A DNA stretch of 64,000 bases from IMG/VR virus record IMGVR_UViG_3300034073_002585, positions 62,001-126,000 of that record; one strand, given 5' to 3'. This DNA is from a virus. Both the position numbers and the translations under genes were made by a program. Each line of letters starts with the position of its first letter. Within the stretch, counting starts at the first letter, position 1. This document shows positions 30,088-40,300 of this stretch, one piece after another. Below the pieces are notes generated by a model. The model saw only the letters and a program-made list of their open reading frames with translations, did not search any database and was not told where the DNA came from.

Positions 30088-33000
30088 TTGCTCAAGTTTG
30101 TTGGCGCTACTGACGAACTGGCTTTTTTTGAAAAAGATGGCCAGTATGCTGCTATTTACATTGACACTAATTTAATTGCTGATTTTTCAGAGTACGAAAT
30201 AGCAGACCACCTGCAGAAGCTTCCATCTACTCCATCAACTAAGGTTTTCTCTAACTCAGCTATAGAGCTAGTATCTGCCGCACTAACCTCATTAGACCCA
30301 GTTGTAGCTTCAGGAGACAGGATGTATACAATTCCTGAGGGTGCTACTTCTGAAGCTAAAAAAGCACTAGAGTGGCGTAAAGAGCACAAGCGTGGTGGTA
30401 CCCCTGTTGGTATGAATACTGCTCGTACTCTTGCTAAAGGCGGGCAGATTGGCATCAAGAAGGTTCGCCATATCGCAAAGTATTTCCCTCGTCACGAAGT
30501 TGACAAGAAGGGCAAAGGCTGGGCACCTGGAGAAGACAACTTCCCATCAAACGGCCGCATTGCCTGGGCGCTTTGGGGCGGCGATGCTGCATGGCGCTGG
30601 GCTCGTGCAATCGTAGAGCGCGAAGATAGAAAAGCAAAGACTGCTAGTGGATATGCATTCTCCAATTATGAAGAAGATTTAGACACATACGGCTACACCG
30701 ACGGTTATGGTTCTGATTTAGATGCTTTTAAAGCAGCTCATTACATGGACGAAAACGCTGGCCCCGAATTTATGGCACGCGTCAGGACCGATGGCTCTGG
30801 AATTGACAGACTATATAAAATTGAAATAGACGGAAGTGTATTTGTCTGGGATGACTGCGGATGGGATAACCTAGGTCACGTAGATGGAGATGTTTATTTT
30901 TACGACCGAGAATTGGATGACGAGCTCGATTTAGTTGATGTAGAGCACGTAATGATTGACCCGTCGTCTGCGGTTATCGTTTCTGCATTCCTGCAAGAAC
31001 GCCCTTTCCAGCCAGTAAAACTAGATGAGATTGACCCAGAAGAGACAGCTATTATGGCTGAAGGTCTTTATGAAGAAGACTTCACCATGATTGACAGGGT
31101 AATTACTGCAGCAGGTGAAACTCCTATTAGCGGTAAGACTTCTAAGGCAGACCAGGATGGCGACGGAAAACTAGATACCCAGTTTTTGTCTGACAAGGCC
31201 AAATCACAGCCTAGAGATAAAGACGGTCTTTTTGTCAGCGTTGGCTCTCGCACTGTCGTGGGTGGAGACAAAGAGCGTGGTTCTGGAGAGATTACCCGTA
31301 TTGATTATGACCGAAATCGGGTTGTTGTTAGACTAGACAATGGTAAAACCATTTCTGTTGACCCTAAGTACACTCAGGCTGAAGACAAATTTGATGGCCC
31401 TATGCAGATGCCTAGCGCTGTCCCTCCTGTAGATTTTTCAGGAATTTTAGGAGAGCCAAGAAGTCCTAGGGGTGCTATAGCAACTCTTCCTGGAACAATG
31501 GCACCTCTAACCGCTAAAGACGTTCAACTTCTTTTAAACGACTACCCTAAATATGTCCAAAAGATGCGTGACTCCTACAAGCTCTATGAGGACAACCCTA
31601 AGGGTCTTAGGGATTATGACAAGAAGTATATGGAAAAGCGGTATGGACTTAAGGCTGCTGGAGAGAAAGAGTCTGATGCAATCAACTCTCCTAAAGAGTC
31701 TGACGTACCAGCTAAGTACCTAGCTATCGTTTCCCCAGAAGACAAGACCGCAGTTATGGACGTTGTCGCCATTGTGCCAGCGTCCAAGACATCTACCGAA
31801 CCTACTATTTACGAGCGTCGCGAAGGTAAGTGGACTAAGAATGACCAGATTCTAAATGACCTTAAGTCTTCTACCCCTCCTCCAGTAATTCCTCTAGACG
31901 AGAAGGAAGTTCTAAACGACGTCCTTAAGCAAGCAGACGAGGCTACAATGCAGGCCTCGGCTTACGACTTTAATCAGTTCTGGTACGGCGTAGTCGAGCC
32001 GCTACTAGCTAAAGGTGGAGTAGACCGTAACCGAGGAAATGCAGAAAAGCTTCGTCGTTATTGGACTCGTGGTAAGGGTGCTCTCAAGATTCGCTGGGGA
32101 ACCCCTGGCGACTGGACCCGTTGTGTCCGACTACTGTCTAAGTACATGGGCCCACGTGCAAAGGGCTACTGCCAGCTTCGCCACAAGGAAGTTACTGGTG
32201 TCTACACTGGTAGCAAATACAACGTAGGCAAGAAGAGAGGCCGTAAAGCTTCTGGTTACCTATTTGCAACTGAGGCAGAGTTTGAAAAAGCAATGATTTC
32301 TAAGTCAGAACTTATTGCTAAGGCTCAGGATGCTAGAGAAAAAATTAGCTTAATTGCGTCGGCTGCTGGTCAAGGCTCTAAGTTCTTAATTCCTATGCTT
32401 GTACCAGAAGAAGTGGAATCTGGAGACGGACGCAAGTTTAAGTCTGGTGCAATTAGTGTTCGCGATTTACCAGTTCCTCTACTATGGCAGATTAAAACTG
32501 GTGCAGGCCACGACGGCTCTGTTGTAGTTGGTCGCATTGACTACATCGAGCGCGTTGAGGGTGGTATGGGTAATGCATACGGTGTCTTTGACAACGGACC
32601 ATATGGCCGTGAAGCAGAGCGTCTAGTTCGTCATGGCTTCCTACGCGGCGTTTCTGTAGACCTCGACCAGTTCGAGGCAAAAGAGGAAAAGAAGCCAAAA
32701 GAAGAAATGTCCGAGGAAGATGGCGATTCGATTGGTAAGGATAAACTTACCATAAATAAGGCCAGAATAATGGCTGCTACAATTGTAGCTAAGCCAGCAT
32801 TCCAAGAATGCTCTATTGAATTGCAAAACGAGGGGGACCAGGAGGAAACCGTGACCCCAGAAGACGGCGTTTACGAGGAGTCGATGGAAGACTTCGCTGA
32901 CCTCGAACCTATCGCAGCCTCTGGCTTCTTGAAGCAGGAAGTCCCAATGACTCCTCCTTCAGATTGGTTCAAGCACCCAGGCCTGACTAAGCCAACCCCG

Positions 33001-34698
33001 CTCACTGTGGACGAGAATGGTCGTATTTACGGCCACATTGCAGCATGGAATGTAAACCACATCGGTTTGCCTCGTGCAACCAAGCCGCCACGTTCTCGCA
33101 GCAAGTACGCCTACTTCCACACTGGTGTTCTCCGTTGCGACGACGGTACTGATGTTCCAGTTGGTCAGCTAACTCTTGCTGGAGGACACGCTCCTCTAAA
33201 TGCAGATGCAGCTTCGGCCGCTAAGCACTACGATGACACCGCTTCCGCTGTTGCAGATATTCACTGTGGTGAAGACGAGTACGGTATATGGTGTGCAGGT
33301 TCAATCCGCCCTGGGCTAGATGAAATGCAGATTCGCGCACTTCGTGCTTCTGCTCCTTCTGGAGACTGGCGACCTATTAACGGCTCACTCGAGCTTGTTG
33401 CTATCTGCCAGGTTAACGTTCCTGGATTCCCGACTGCTCGTGCAATGATTGCATCTGGCAAGGTTTTGGCTCTGGTTGCTGCTGGAGCAAGCTACATGGC
33501 CGCTATGAAGTGTTCTGGGGCTGCATGCTCTCTCAACACCAAGGCAGAACTGCTAGGACAGCTTGCCGCAAGTGCACCAGACCTAAAGGGCCGTGTCAGG
33601 GAAGCAAAGAAGGCGCTACGTGCTGCCAACTTGCAGGCTATAACTGCAAGTGCAGCAGAGTTCCGCGAGAAGGCTCTAGTTGCAGCTGCTGTAGCTGAGC
33701 TTGCCAAGATTTCTGAAGATGAGCGCATGGAGCTTGCCAAAGAAGGTAAGGCAATGCCAGATGGGGCTTACCCAATTCGTAATGTGGAAGACCTTAAGAA
33801 TGCTATTCAGGCTTATGGTCGCGCAAAGGCTTCAGAGCGACGTGCAGTTCGCAAGCACATTATGAATCAGGCTCGTAAGCTCAAGCAATGGGCTTTAGTG
33901 CCAGAGCACTGGAAGAATGCTGATTCTATGGAAGCAGCTCAGCGGGTTGCATCCATGCGTGCAGCAATTACTGCCGCCGCTAACAAAGACTGCGGCTGCG
34001 AGTTGGATGGAAAGTCGGTGGTGGCTGCTGGCCCAAAAGACGAGGAGATTTCTGATTCAGACCTAAAAAAATTGCGTGACGCTAAAGAAGAAGCTGACAA
34101 GCAAACTGAAGAAGAAATCGCTGAAGCCGAAAAAGTTAAAGCTGGAAAGACTAGCGTAGAAGACAAGTATGACGACGAAGGTCGTCAGAAATACGTTTCT
34201 GGCGTAAACCAGCCTCGTGACGCTAAAGGTAAGTATCGCACCGTGTTGGCTCGCCTAAAGCAGAACCTCGGGGTAGCTGGTTTAGCAAAAGCCCTTAAAA
34301 AGGCTGAAGATGCAGAAAATCTTGACTTTGCTGGTGACTACAGCGCTTCAGCTGCGGCTAGCTCAGAGCTGTTAGGCATGATTGACAGACTCGACAGTGG
34401 AGCACTAAATGCAGAAGCACTGGAAAATGTTAAGGGAACTGCAGCTGAATTAGGTAAGGTAATTTCAAATCTGCCTCTACCATTCGGTGAAGAAGCCCAA
34501 AAAGTTAGATTTAGCGATTTGCCAGCGGGATTGAAGGACCTCATTGAGGGAATGATTGACCGCGTTGAAAGCAAAATCGGTAAAAAGGACGCAGATATTG
34601 CTACGCAAAACCTGAAGTCCTACATGTCAGGAGCAGATGTTTACTCTCAGGGAGAGGTTCAATCTGAGATGAGCAAGCTACTCCGACTACTTACCTAA
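30088..34698 (+). CDS. Capsid maturation protease fused to several head domains
   Basis: 1,536 aa from TTG 30088, right after the previous stop. Domains in order: a WKxEH to WALWGGDAAWRWA block (about 85-195); an SH3-like segment (about 380-430); the RRYWTRGKGALKIRWGTPGDWTRC block (about 655-720); a prohead-protease domain with catalytic His808 (GAGHDGSVVVGRI) and Ser856 (LRGVSVDLDQF) in the S78/HK97 protease pattern; then a large domain with DWFKHPGLTKPTPL and GHIAAWNVNHIG, and a basic and helical C-terminus. The protease matures the prohead, and the attached domains may be cleaved off. Multidomain fusions of this kind occur in actinophages. Confidence 0.8.
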   Translation: MLKFVGATDELAFFEKDGQYAAIYIDTNLIADFSEYEIADHLQKLPSTPSTKVFSNSAIELVSAALTSLDPVVASGDRMYTIPEGATSEAKKALEWRKEHKRGGTPVGMNTARTLAKGGQIGIKKVRHIAKYFPRHEVDKKGKGWAPGEDNFPSNGRIAWALWGGDAAWRWARAIVEREDRKAKTASGYAFSNYEEDLDTYGYTDGYGSDLDAFKAAHYMDENAGPEFMARVRTDGSGIDRLYKIEIDGSVFVWDDCGWDNLGHVDGDVYFYDRELDDELDLVDVEHVMIDPSSAVIVSAFLQERPFQPVKLDEIDPEETAIMAEGLYEEDFTMIDRVITAAGETPISGKTSKADQDGDGKLDTQFLSDKAKSQPRDKDGLFVSVGSRTVVGGDKERGSGEITRIDYDRNRVVVRLDNGKTISVDPKYTQAEDKFDGPMQMPSAVPPVDFSGILGEPRSPRGAIATLPGTMAPLTAKDVQLLLNDYPKYVQKMRDSYKLYEDNPKGLRDYDKKYMEKRYGLKAAGEKESDAINSPKESDVPAKYLAIVSPEDKTAVMDVVAIVPASKTSTEPTIYERREGKWTKNDQILNDLKSSTPPPVIPLDEKEVLNDVLKQADEATMQASAYDFNQFWYGVVEPLLAKGGVDRNRGNAEKLRRYWTRGKGALKIRWGTPGDWTRCVRLLSKYMGPRAKGYCQLRHKEVTGVYTGSKYNVGKKRGRKASGYLFATEAEFEKAMISKSELIAKAQDAREKISLIASAAGQGSKFLIPMLVPEEVESGDGRKFKSGAISVRDLPVPLLWQIKTGAGHDGSVVVGRIDYIERVEGGMGNAYGVFDNGPYGREAERLVRHGFLRGVSVDLDQFEAKEEKKPKEEMSEEDGDSIGKDKLTINKARIMAATIVAKPAFQECSIELQNEGDQEETVTPEDGVYEESMEDFADLEPIAASGFLKQEVPMTPPSDWFKHPGLTKPTPLTVDENGRIYGHIAAWNVNHIGLPRATKPPRSRSKYAYFHTGVLRCDDGTDVPVGQLTLAGGHAPLNADAASAAKHYDDTASAVADIHCGEDEYGIWCAGSIRPGLDEMQIRALRASAPSGDWRPINGSLELVAICQVNVPGFPTARAMIASGKVLALVAAGASYMAAMKCSGAACSLNTKAELLGQLAASAPDLKGRVREAKKALRAANLQAITASAAEFREKALVAAAVAELAKISEDERMELAKEGKAMPDGAYPIRNVEDLKNAIQAYGRAKASERRAVRKHIMNQARKLKQWALVPEHWKNADSMEAAQRVASMRAAITAAANKDCGCELDGKSVVAAGPKDEEISDSDLKKLRDAKEEADKQTEEEIAEAEKVKAGKTSVEDKYDDEGRQKYVSGVNQPRDAKGKYRTVLARLKQNLGVAGLAKALKKAEDAENLDFAGDYSASAAASSELLGMIDRLDSGALNAEALENVKGTAAELGKVISNLPLPFGEEAQKVRFSDLPAGLKDLIEGMIDRVESKIGKKDADIATQNLKSYMSGADVYSQGEVQSEMSKLLRLLT

Positions 34699-34707
34699 AA
34701 AATAAGG

Positions 34708-34791
34708 TAAAATTATCGTAGGTTTAAGCGCCTCGCGCTCTGTGCGCCGAGTCCCTTAGCCTTGACTGTAAATAGGATGTAAGTCACATCC
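34708..34791 (+). promoter_or_regulatory. TAAAAT -10 box and capsid leader hairpin
   Basis: TAAAAT (34708-34713) begins a ~100-nt leader containing GGATGT / ACATCC (34775-34791), before AGGAGGTACA and the GTG of the capsid gene: a good site for strong late expression. Confidence 0.45.
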
Positions 34792-34816
34792 ACAACTAAC
34801 TGGCCTAGGAGGTACA

Positions 34817-36997
34817 GTGTACGACCAAATCAAGACTCAGCTTGACACTATCACTGAGCTAAGCGATGAACAACTCGCAGAGCTTCAGGCAGATATTGTC
34901 AGCCAGTTTGAAATGGTTGAGGGTGAAGACCCGACTCCTGAGACAGTTGATGCTATGACGTCACTAGCTGACTCTCTTGACATCGTTCGCGGCGAGCTAT
35001 CTAACCGCGAGGCTATGGCCGCTGAGCTTGCTCAGCGTGCCGCTGAGGCTACCGCCCGTGTCAAGGGACAGGTTGCTGACGAGGGAGAAGAAATGGCTAT
35101 GACCGAAGACGAGCCTATGGAGGAAGCTCCTGCAGAAGAGGCACCAGCCGAGGAGGAAACTCCAGAAGCTGAGACCCCTGAAGAGGAAGCTCCAGAAAGC
35201 ACCGAGGATGAGGCCAAGGAAGAAGACAACAAGGAGGAAGAAATGTCTGTAGATGAGACCATCGCAGCATCCGCTTCTGAGCAAGAGTCTGCGCCTGAGG
35301 CAATCACCGAGGCCGCTACTGTCGAGACCGCTGAGGTCTCTGCTCCAGAAGCAGAGCTTTCTACCGAAGAGGTAGAAGCTCCAGCTGAAGAGGCTGTAGC
35401 TGAGGCTCCAGTCGAGGCAGAGGCATCAGTCGAAGAGACTGTTGTCGAGGCCGCAGAGGCAACCGAGGCATCCGTAGAGGGTACCGAGGAGACCGTAGCT
35501 GAGACCCCTGAGGTCGCAGAAGCATCAACCGCTCAGGAAGACGGTTCTGAACTATCAACCGAGACAGAGGAAGCAACCGAGCTTTCAACCGAGGAAACTG
35601 CCGAGGCAGTTGCTGAAGTTGAGACTGCTGCCGAGCTCTCTTCTGAAGAAACTATCGAAACATCAACCGCTCTTGTAGAAGAGCAGAAGGAGCAGGCAGT
35701 GACCGCTGCAGCTGAACAGCCTTTCGAGGCCCCAGCCGACCGTCAGCCTGTAGTTCAGGTAACCGAGGCTCCAGTAGCAATCACTGCTGGCGCTGACATC
35801 CCTGGCTACAGCGCGGGAAGCGAAATTAAGGACATGAATGAGGTTGCTACTCTTATGGAGAAGCGCCTTCACTCGCTACGCCGTGTAAACGGTGGCGACG
35901 GAGAGCAGCACATTGTTGCATCGTTCTCCACCCAGTACCCAGAGGCCAGATTCCTGGGCTCTGACGCCGAAGCAAACGCTGCAAAGATTGAGGGCGTTGT
36001 TGGTCGTGAGGCACTTGTTGCTTCTGGTGGCCACGCTGCTCCAGTCGAGACCAAGTACGACATTTTCGGCCTTGGTTCAACCACCGTTCGCCCAGTTCGC
36101 GATGCACTGCCTCGCTTCCAGGCTGACCGTGGCGGTATCCGCTTCGTAACCCCACCAAGCTTTGCTTCTGGTGACTACGCAGACGCAGTTGGCATCTGGA
36201 CCGCTGCAAACGACTCCGCTGAGACCCCTTCTCCTTCGAGCAAGACCTCGCTGACCGTTTCAGCTGCTGCAGAGAACACTGCTGTAACTGACGCTGTAAC
36301 CCTACAGCTACAGTTCGGTAACCTAATGACTCGCGCTTACCCAGAGTTGATTGCTCGCCACAACGAGCTAGCTCTAGTACAGCACGCACGCGAGGCTGAG
36401 GTTAACTTGCTAACCAAGATTGGTGAGGCATCCACTGCTGTTACCTCTGGAACCCTAATTGGTTTCGGTCGTGACTTCCTTGTGACCCTTCGCAAGGCAG
36501 CTGTTGCTTACCGCTCACGTCACCGTATTGCTCCGACCACTCAGCTAAAGGCTATCATTCCTGACTGGGTATTCGACGCAATGGCAGCTGACCTAGCTAT
36601 CGCAATGCCTGGCGACAACACCATCGCTGTTGGTCGCTCCGAGATTGAGGGCTACCTCGCTCAGAGCAACGTAACTCTAGTTGCAACCCCTGACCAGAAC
36701 TATTTTGGTGCACAGGGTGCTGCAGCTCTTCTAGAGTTCCCAGACAGCTTCGTATGGTACATGTTCGCAGAGGGCACCTTCCTATTCTTGGATGGCGGCA
36801 CTCTAGACCTAGGTATCATCCGCGACAGCTCCCTAGTTGGAACCAACGACTACAAGATGTTCGTTGAGACCTTCGAGGGTCTAGCCAAGGTTGGTATCGA
36901 GTCTCTAAAGGTAACCCAGACCGTTAACATCAACGGTGTGGCTGCTGCTCTACGCGACACCACTGGTGGCGCAACTGCAGCTGCTATCGAGCTCTAA
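34817..36997 (+). CDS. Major capsid protein with fused acidic scaffold domain
   Basis: 726 aa from GTG 34817 with a perfect AGGAGG. The first ~330 residues are a helical start and a long Glu/Ala/Pro/Thr repeat region (EEAPAEEAPAEEETPEAE), typical of an internal scaffolding (delta) domain removed by the protease. From about 340 the HK97-fold capsid follows, with features such as DRGGIRFVTPPSFASG, SRHRIAPTTQLKAIIPDWVF and NTIAVGRSEIEGYL. It assembles the icosahedral head. Confidence 0.85.
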   Translation: MYDQIKTQLDTITELSDEQLAELQADIVSQFEMVEGEDPTPETVDAMTSLADSLDIVRGELSNREAMAAELAQRAAEATARVKGQVADEGEEMAMTEDEPMEEAPAEEAPAEEETPEAETPEEEAPESTEDEAKEEDNKEEEMSVDETIAASASEQESAPEAITEAATVETAEVSAPEAELSTEEVEAPAEEAVAEAPVEAEASVEETVVEAAEATEASVEGTEETVAETPEVAEASTAQEDGSELSTETEEATELSTEETAEAVAEVETAAELSSEETIETSTALVEEQKEQAVTAAAEQPFEAPADRQPVVQVTEAPVAITAGADIPGYSAGSEIKDMNEVATLMEKRLHSLRRVNGGDGEQHIVASFSTQYPEARFLGSDAEANAAKIEGVVGREALVASGGHAAPVETKYDIFGLGSTTVRPVRDALPRFQADRGGIRFVTPPSFASGDYADAVGIWTAANDSAETPSPSSKTSLTVSAAAENTAVTDAVTLQLQFGNLMTRAYPELIARHNELALVQHAREAEVNLLTKIGEASTAVTSGTLIGFGRDFLVTLRKAAVAYRSRHRIAPTTQLKAIIPDWVFDAMAADLAIAMPGDNTIAVGRSEIEGYLAQSNVTLVATPDQNYFGAQGAAALLEFPDSFVWYMFAEGTFLFLDGGTLDLGIIRDSSLVGTNDYKMFVETFEGLAKVGIESLKVTQTVNINGVAAALRDTTGGATAAAIEL

Positions 36998-37025
36998 ACA
37001 TAACTGAAAATAAATAGGGTTGCTC

Positions 37026-37060
37026 CCTGGCCTTCGGGCCAGGGGGCTCCCGCCCCCTAA
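37026..37060 (+). terminator. UUCG-capped hairpin after the capsid gene
   Basis: CCCTGGCC-TTCG-GGCCAGGG, an 8-bp stem with a UUCG tetraloop, then a GC-rich stretch and no good T run until later. Likely a partial terminator or RNA end stabiliser that keeps capsid mRNA abundant. Confidence 0.65.
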
Positions 37061-37084
37061 AAGATTTTAAATTAAGGATTTTAA

Positions 37085-37957
37085 ATGGCTTTCTCAAAGA
37101 CAGGCGTCGTATCAGCTCCCGCTATTGTGCCGTCAGCATTTGGCCTGCTCTCAGTAGCCAAGCCAGAGAACGCGCCAAACGAAGACCAGTGGATTCGTGG
37201 ATTTTCTCAAGAATGGGAAACCACCCTACAGTCCCTAACTAACTGGGATGACACTGACAGCACTTCTGAAGAACTTGTTTCTTCCCTAATTACTTACTAC
37301 ACCGACATTAAGCCTTTCTTCATTGAACTCGCCGAAACTCGCTCTGGCCTAAGCTTCAATGCAATTGACAGAATTGCCCGACTTACTCGTCAGTTAGATG
37401 GCGCTACCCAGAAGGCCATGGAAGCAGAGCTCTGGGATGGAGCTATTCGTAAGGGAGCGTCCCACAACAACAAGGCACTTTCTGACGCAGACGCAACACT
37501 AGTAAATAGCGGCACTGCACTTTCTGCACAGAAGGCTCTCGCTCAGCTTGAGTTCGCTATCTCTGAAATGTCTCACGCTGGAGAAAACGGAGTCATACAC
37601 ATGACCCGCGACGTTGCAGCTCTACTTTCTACTACTGGTCAGGTATTCCTTCACGAAGAAGGTAAGCCTCATCTTCAGACTTTGTCTGGTACTCCAGTTG
37701 TAATCGGTTCTGGATATTCTGGAAACGGACCGACTGGTGTATCTGGTGCAACCGCATCAGCTACCAACAAATGGATGTACGGCAGTGGTGTTGTTAAGAC
37801 CTATCTTGGCAACATTGATGTCGTAAACGACAATCTAGCGCAAGCATACGATGTGTCGGGAAACGCAAATGACATGAGTATCAAAGCAATCCGCCCTGCT
37901 GCGGTTTACTTTGACACATCCATCCACCTAGCCGCAAGAGTTGACCTCTCGGCTTAA
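37085..37957 (+). CDS. Capsid-like or minor head structural protein
   Basis: 290 aa; A/T-rich leader with AAGGATTTTAA. Follows the capsid gene. Helical N-terminus, then EAELWDGAIRK and a beta-rich C-terminus with VIHMTRDVAALLS and TPVVIGSGYSG segments, consistent with an HK97-like or decoration fold. A second capsid-fold protein is possible. Confidence 0.55.
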   Translation: MAFSKTGVVSAPAIVPSAFGLLSVAKPENAPNEDQWIRGFSQEWETTLQSLTNWDDTDSTSEELVSSLITYYTDIKPFFIELAETRSGLSFNAIDRIARLTRQLDGATQKAMEAELWDGAIRKGASHNNKALSDADATLVNSGTALSAQKALAQLEFAISEMSHAGENGVIHMTRDVAALLSTTGQVFLHEEGKPHLQTLSGTPVVIGSGYSGNGPTGVSGATASATNKWMYGSGVVKTYLGNIDVVNDNLAQAYDVSGNANDMSIKAIRPAAVYFDTSIHLAARVDLSA

Positions 37958-37982
37958 ACAAGAAACTAAGGAGAATAGCTAG

Positions 37983-39089
37983 ATGGCTACTCAAGAATAT
38001 GCAGCCAGCATTCAGGGTGTGTCAATCCGTGTCACCCGCCTAGATGCTGCTGGTAACCTTATGGGCGGAGCTGGTGACTCATACACCACCTCTGCTTTTA
38101 TGCGTGTTTCATTCACCCCTGAATATGAAGAGGGCGATGAAATCACGGAGAAGGGTGCCAACGGTGTTGTATGTGTAACATACAAGGCCCCAGACACTCT
38201 AAAGCGTATCACCATGGAGCTCGCAATCTGTGAGCCAGACCCAGAGCTAACCGCTCTGATTTCTGGTGGTCTGCTTCTTCGCAAGAACCTAAACACTGCA
38301 GACAACCCAGACCACAAGTCTGTTGGTTGGGCTGCTCCTGGTGTTGGTGACGACCCAGCTGGTAACGGTGTTGCTCTAGAGGTATGGTCTCACGCGGTTA
38401 AGGACGGAAAGCGTGCAGCTGTTCTTCCTTACTTCCACTGGATTTTCCCATTCGTAAAGATGCGTCAATCTGGTGACCGTGTAATCGAGAATGGCTTAAT
38501 GGCTAACACCTTCGAGGGCTACGGTCTGGGAAACATTAACTTCCAGTCTGGTATCGACGGCCGCTGGGAGTTCCCAGTTGCTGCAGAGCGTCCATACGCA
38601 TATGCACGCAGCGACTGGGCTCCAACTGGTCTAAATGGCTTCTACACCTGGACTGACGAGACTGGCCCAGTCTACTTCACCTCGGCTCTAGCAATTAATG
38701 CAAGCACTCCTGCTCTAGCTAACGTATCAGCCACTCTCTCTGGCACAACCGCTACTCTTATCTTCAATGGTGACCCAAACATCGAAATTGGTGACAGCAT
38801 TAAGGTAGAGAACGTTGGAGCTCCATTCAATGGAACCTTCACTGTTGCTGGTGCTACTGGAAACAACGTAACCTACTCAACCAGCTCGATTACAGCTGAC
38901 ATTGATAGCTACGCAGTTAGCCGCGGTGCCAAGGTTACTGTAGTTAACAGTGCTACCGAGGGCCCTGACTACACTGCAGTCACTGACCTTGGTGCTGGTG
39001 GTGCTACTTACAACGTCCCTGGTAACATCGGCTACAACGCTGACAACACCATTGACAACATCATTGCATCAAACGAAAACCCTAGCTAA
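37983..39089 (+). CDS. Major tail (tube) protein with appended beta domain
   Basis: 368 aa; ATG after AAGGAGAATAG. The N-terminal ~235 residues are beta-rich with EITEKGANGVVCVTYKAPDTLKR, typical of siphovirus tube proteins. A C-terminal module (about 240-305, NVSATLSGTTATLIF, IEIGDSIKVENVGAPFNGTF) is also found in two tip/fibre proteins. It polymerises into the tail tube. Confidence 0.7.
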   Translation: MATQEYAASIQGVSIRVTRLDAAGNLMGGAGDSYTTSAFMRVSFTPEYEEGDEITEKGANGVVCVTYKAPDTLKRITMELAICEPDPELTALISGGLLLRKNLNTADNPDHKSVGWAAPGVGDDPAGNGVALEVWSHAVKDGKRAAVLPYFHWIFPFVKMRQSGDRVIENGLMANTFEGYGLGNINFQSGIDGRWEFPVAAERPYAYARSDWAPTGLNGFYTWTDETGPVYFTSALAINASTPALANVSATLSGTTATLIFNGDPNIEIGDSIKVENVGAPFNGTFTVAGATGNNVTYSTSSITADIDSYAVSRGAKVTVVNSATEGPDYTAVTDLGAGGATYNVPGNIGYNADNTIDNIIASNENPS

Positions 39090-39100
39090 TAACTAGAAAT

Positions 39101-39150
39101 AACGGGTGGTGGCTTGAGCAAATTAGCTTGGGCTACCACCCGTTAAACTT
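39101..39150 (+). terminator. Hairpin after the tail tube gene
   Basis: AACGGGTGGT (39101-39110) pairs with ACCACCCGTT (39135-39144), with a 24-nt loop and weak downstream T content. Confidence 0.6.
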
Positions 39151-39165
39151 ATAAAGAGGTAAAAC

Positions 39166-40287
39166 ATGGCAAGTAACCTATGGATTCTCCCAGAAGAAAT
39201 GGGAGACTATTCATACACTGAGTACACCCTAGAGGCAGCTCAGGTTGCGTCAAACCTACTCTGGGCCATGTCTGGACGTAAGTACACAGGAGAGACAATT
39301 GTCACCGAGCGTTACACATGCACCCTTCGCAACAATAGAATGGGCCCTTCCACTCGCACTAACAGCCCTGTACTATTTGGTGGTGATGTCTATAACATTC
39401 CGTCAGGAGATTACGACGAGTATTCTGAACTTACTTCCGACGGGCTTTCGCCAGAATCGCGCATCAGACTCCGTGGACGACCAGTAACTAGAATTATAAC
39501 CATTAGAAACAGAAATGGCCTAATCCTAGACCCTTCTAGCTACTATCTAGTAGACCACTCCACCATTCAAATTAAAGCTGGTACCCCTTGGACCCCTTGT
39601 AACGTAGAAATTACTTACGCTTACGGTATTCCAGTCCCGACCGCTGGAAAGATGGCAGCTCGTAAACTTGCCATTGAGTTTGCACGACTATGGCAGGGTG
39701 ATGAAAACTGCGAGCTCCCTCAGCGTGTGACCTCTGTTTCACGTCAGGGCGTTTCTTACACCATCCTTGACAACCAAGAATTTATTGACGAGCTTCGTAC
39801 TGGTCTTTACGAGATTGACCTCTTTCTTAAGACAGTCAACCCAGACAATGCCCGCCGAAAGTCAAAGGTTTTCTCTGTAGACACTCCTCGTGCTCGTAAG
39901 TATGTAGCAAAGCCACCAAAGCTAGTTGCCGATGCAGATTTTGATTTAGTTCTAAACGCTACTAGCAACTCTGATTCTATTAGCTGGACTTCCACAGATT
40001 CTGGAACAGATTTAAGTAACTTCTTCCCCCAAAACGCTACCTACAGCCCTAAATTAGTTATTAGAAATTATGGAGAGACTTCTTCAACAATCGTAGATTC
40101 TTCATACATCACTCTAGATTATGACGCTGAAACTTTAGATTTCACTATTCCCTATACTACTGCTCAGTCTGTGTTGGGGATGGTGGACCCAGGAACCTGG
40201 ACACTTTACGCTTCTTCAACCGAAGATGACGTAGAGAGCCTGGTCGAACTTGCATCTGGAAACCTCCAGGTCAAGCTTTACACCTAA
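39166..40287 (+). CDS. Head-tail connector (adaptor) protein with C-terminal extension
   Basis: 373 aa. The N-terminal ~230 residues (RPVTRIITIRNRNG, YLVDHSTIQIKAGTPWTPCNVEITYAYG, KMAARKLAIEFARLWQGD) have the pattern of gp15/gp6-type adaptor proteins. The remaining ~140 residues are beta-rich, probably an extra immunoglobulin-like domain. Bridges portal and tail. Confidence 0.65.
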   Translation: MASNLWILPEEMGDYSYTEYTLEAAQVASNLLWAMSGRKYTGETIVTERYTCTLRNNRMGPSTRTNSPVLFGGDVYNIPSGDYDEYSELTSDGLSPESRIRLRGRPVTRIITIRNRNGLILDPSSYYLVDHSTIQIKAGTPWTPCNVEITYAYGIPVPTAGKMAARKLAIEFARLWQGDENCELPQRVTSVSRQGVSYTILDNQEFIDELRTGLYEIDLFLKTVNPDNARRKSKVFSVDTPRARKYVAKPPKLVADADFDLVLNATSNSDSISWTSTDSGTDLSNFFPQNATYSPKLVIRNYGETSSTIVDSSYITLDYDAETLDFTIPYTTAQSVLGMVDPGTWTLYASSTEDDVESLVELASGNLQVKLYT

Positions 40288-40300
40288 GAAAGAAGGAAAT

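Noticed and set aside
35100-35700. Long frames on the minus strand opposite the acidic capsid scaffold
   Set aside because: They are mirror frames produced by the Glu/Ala-rich codon repeats of the real gene.
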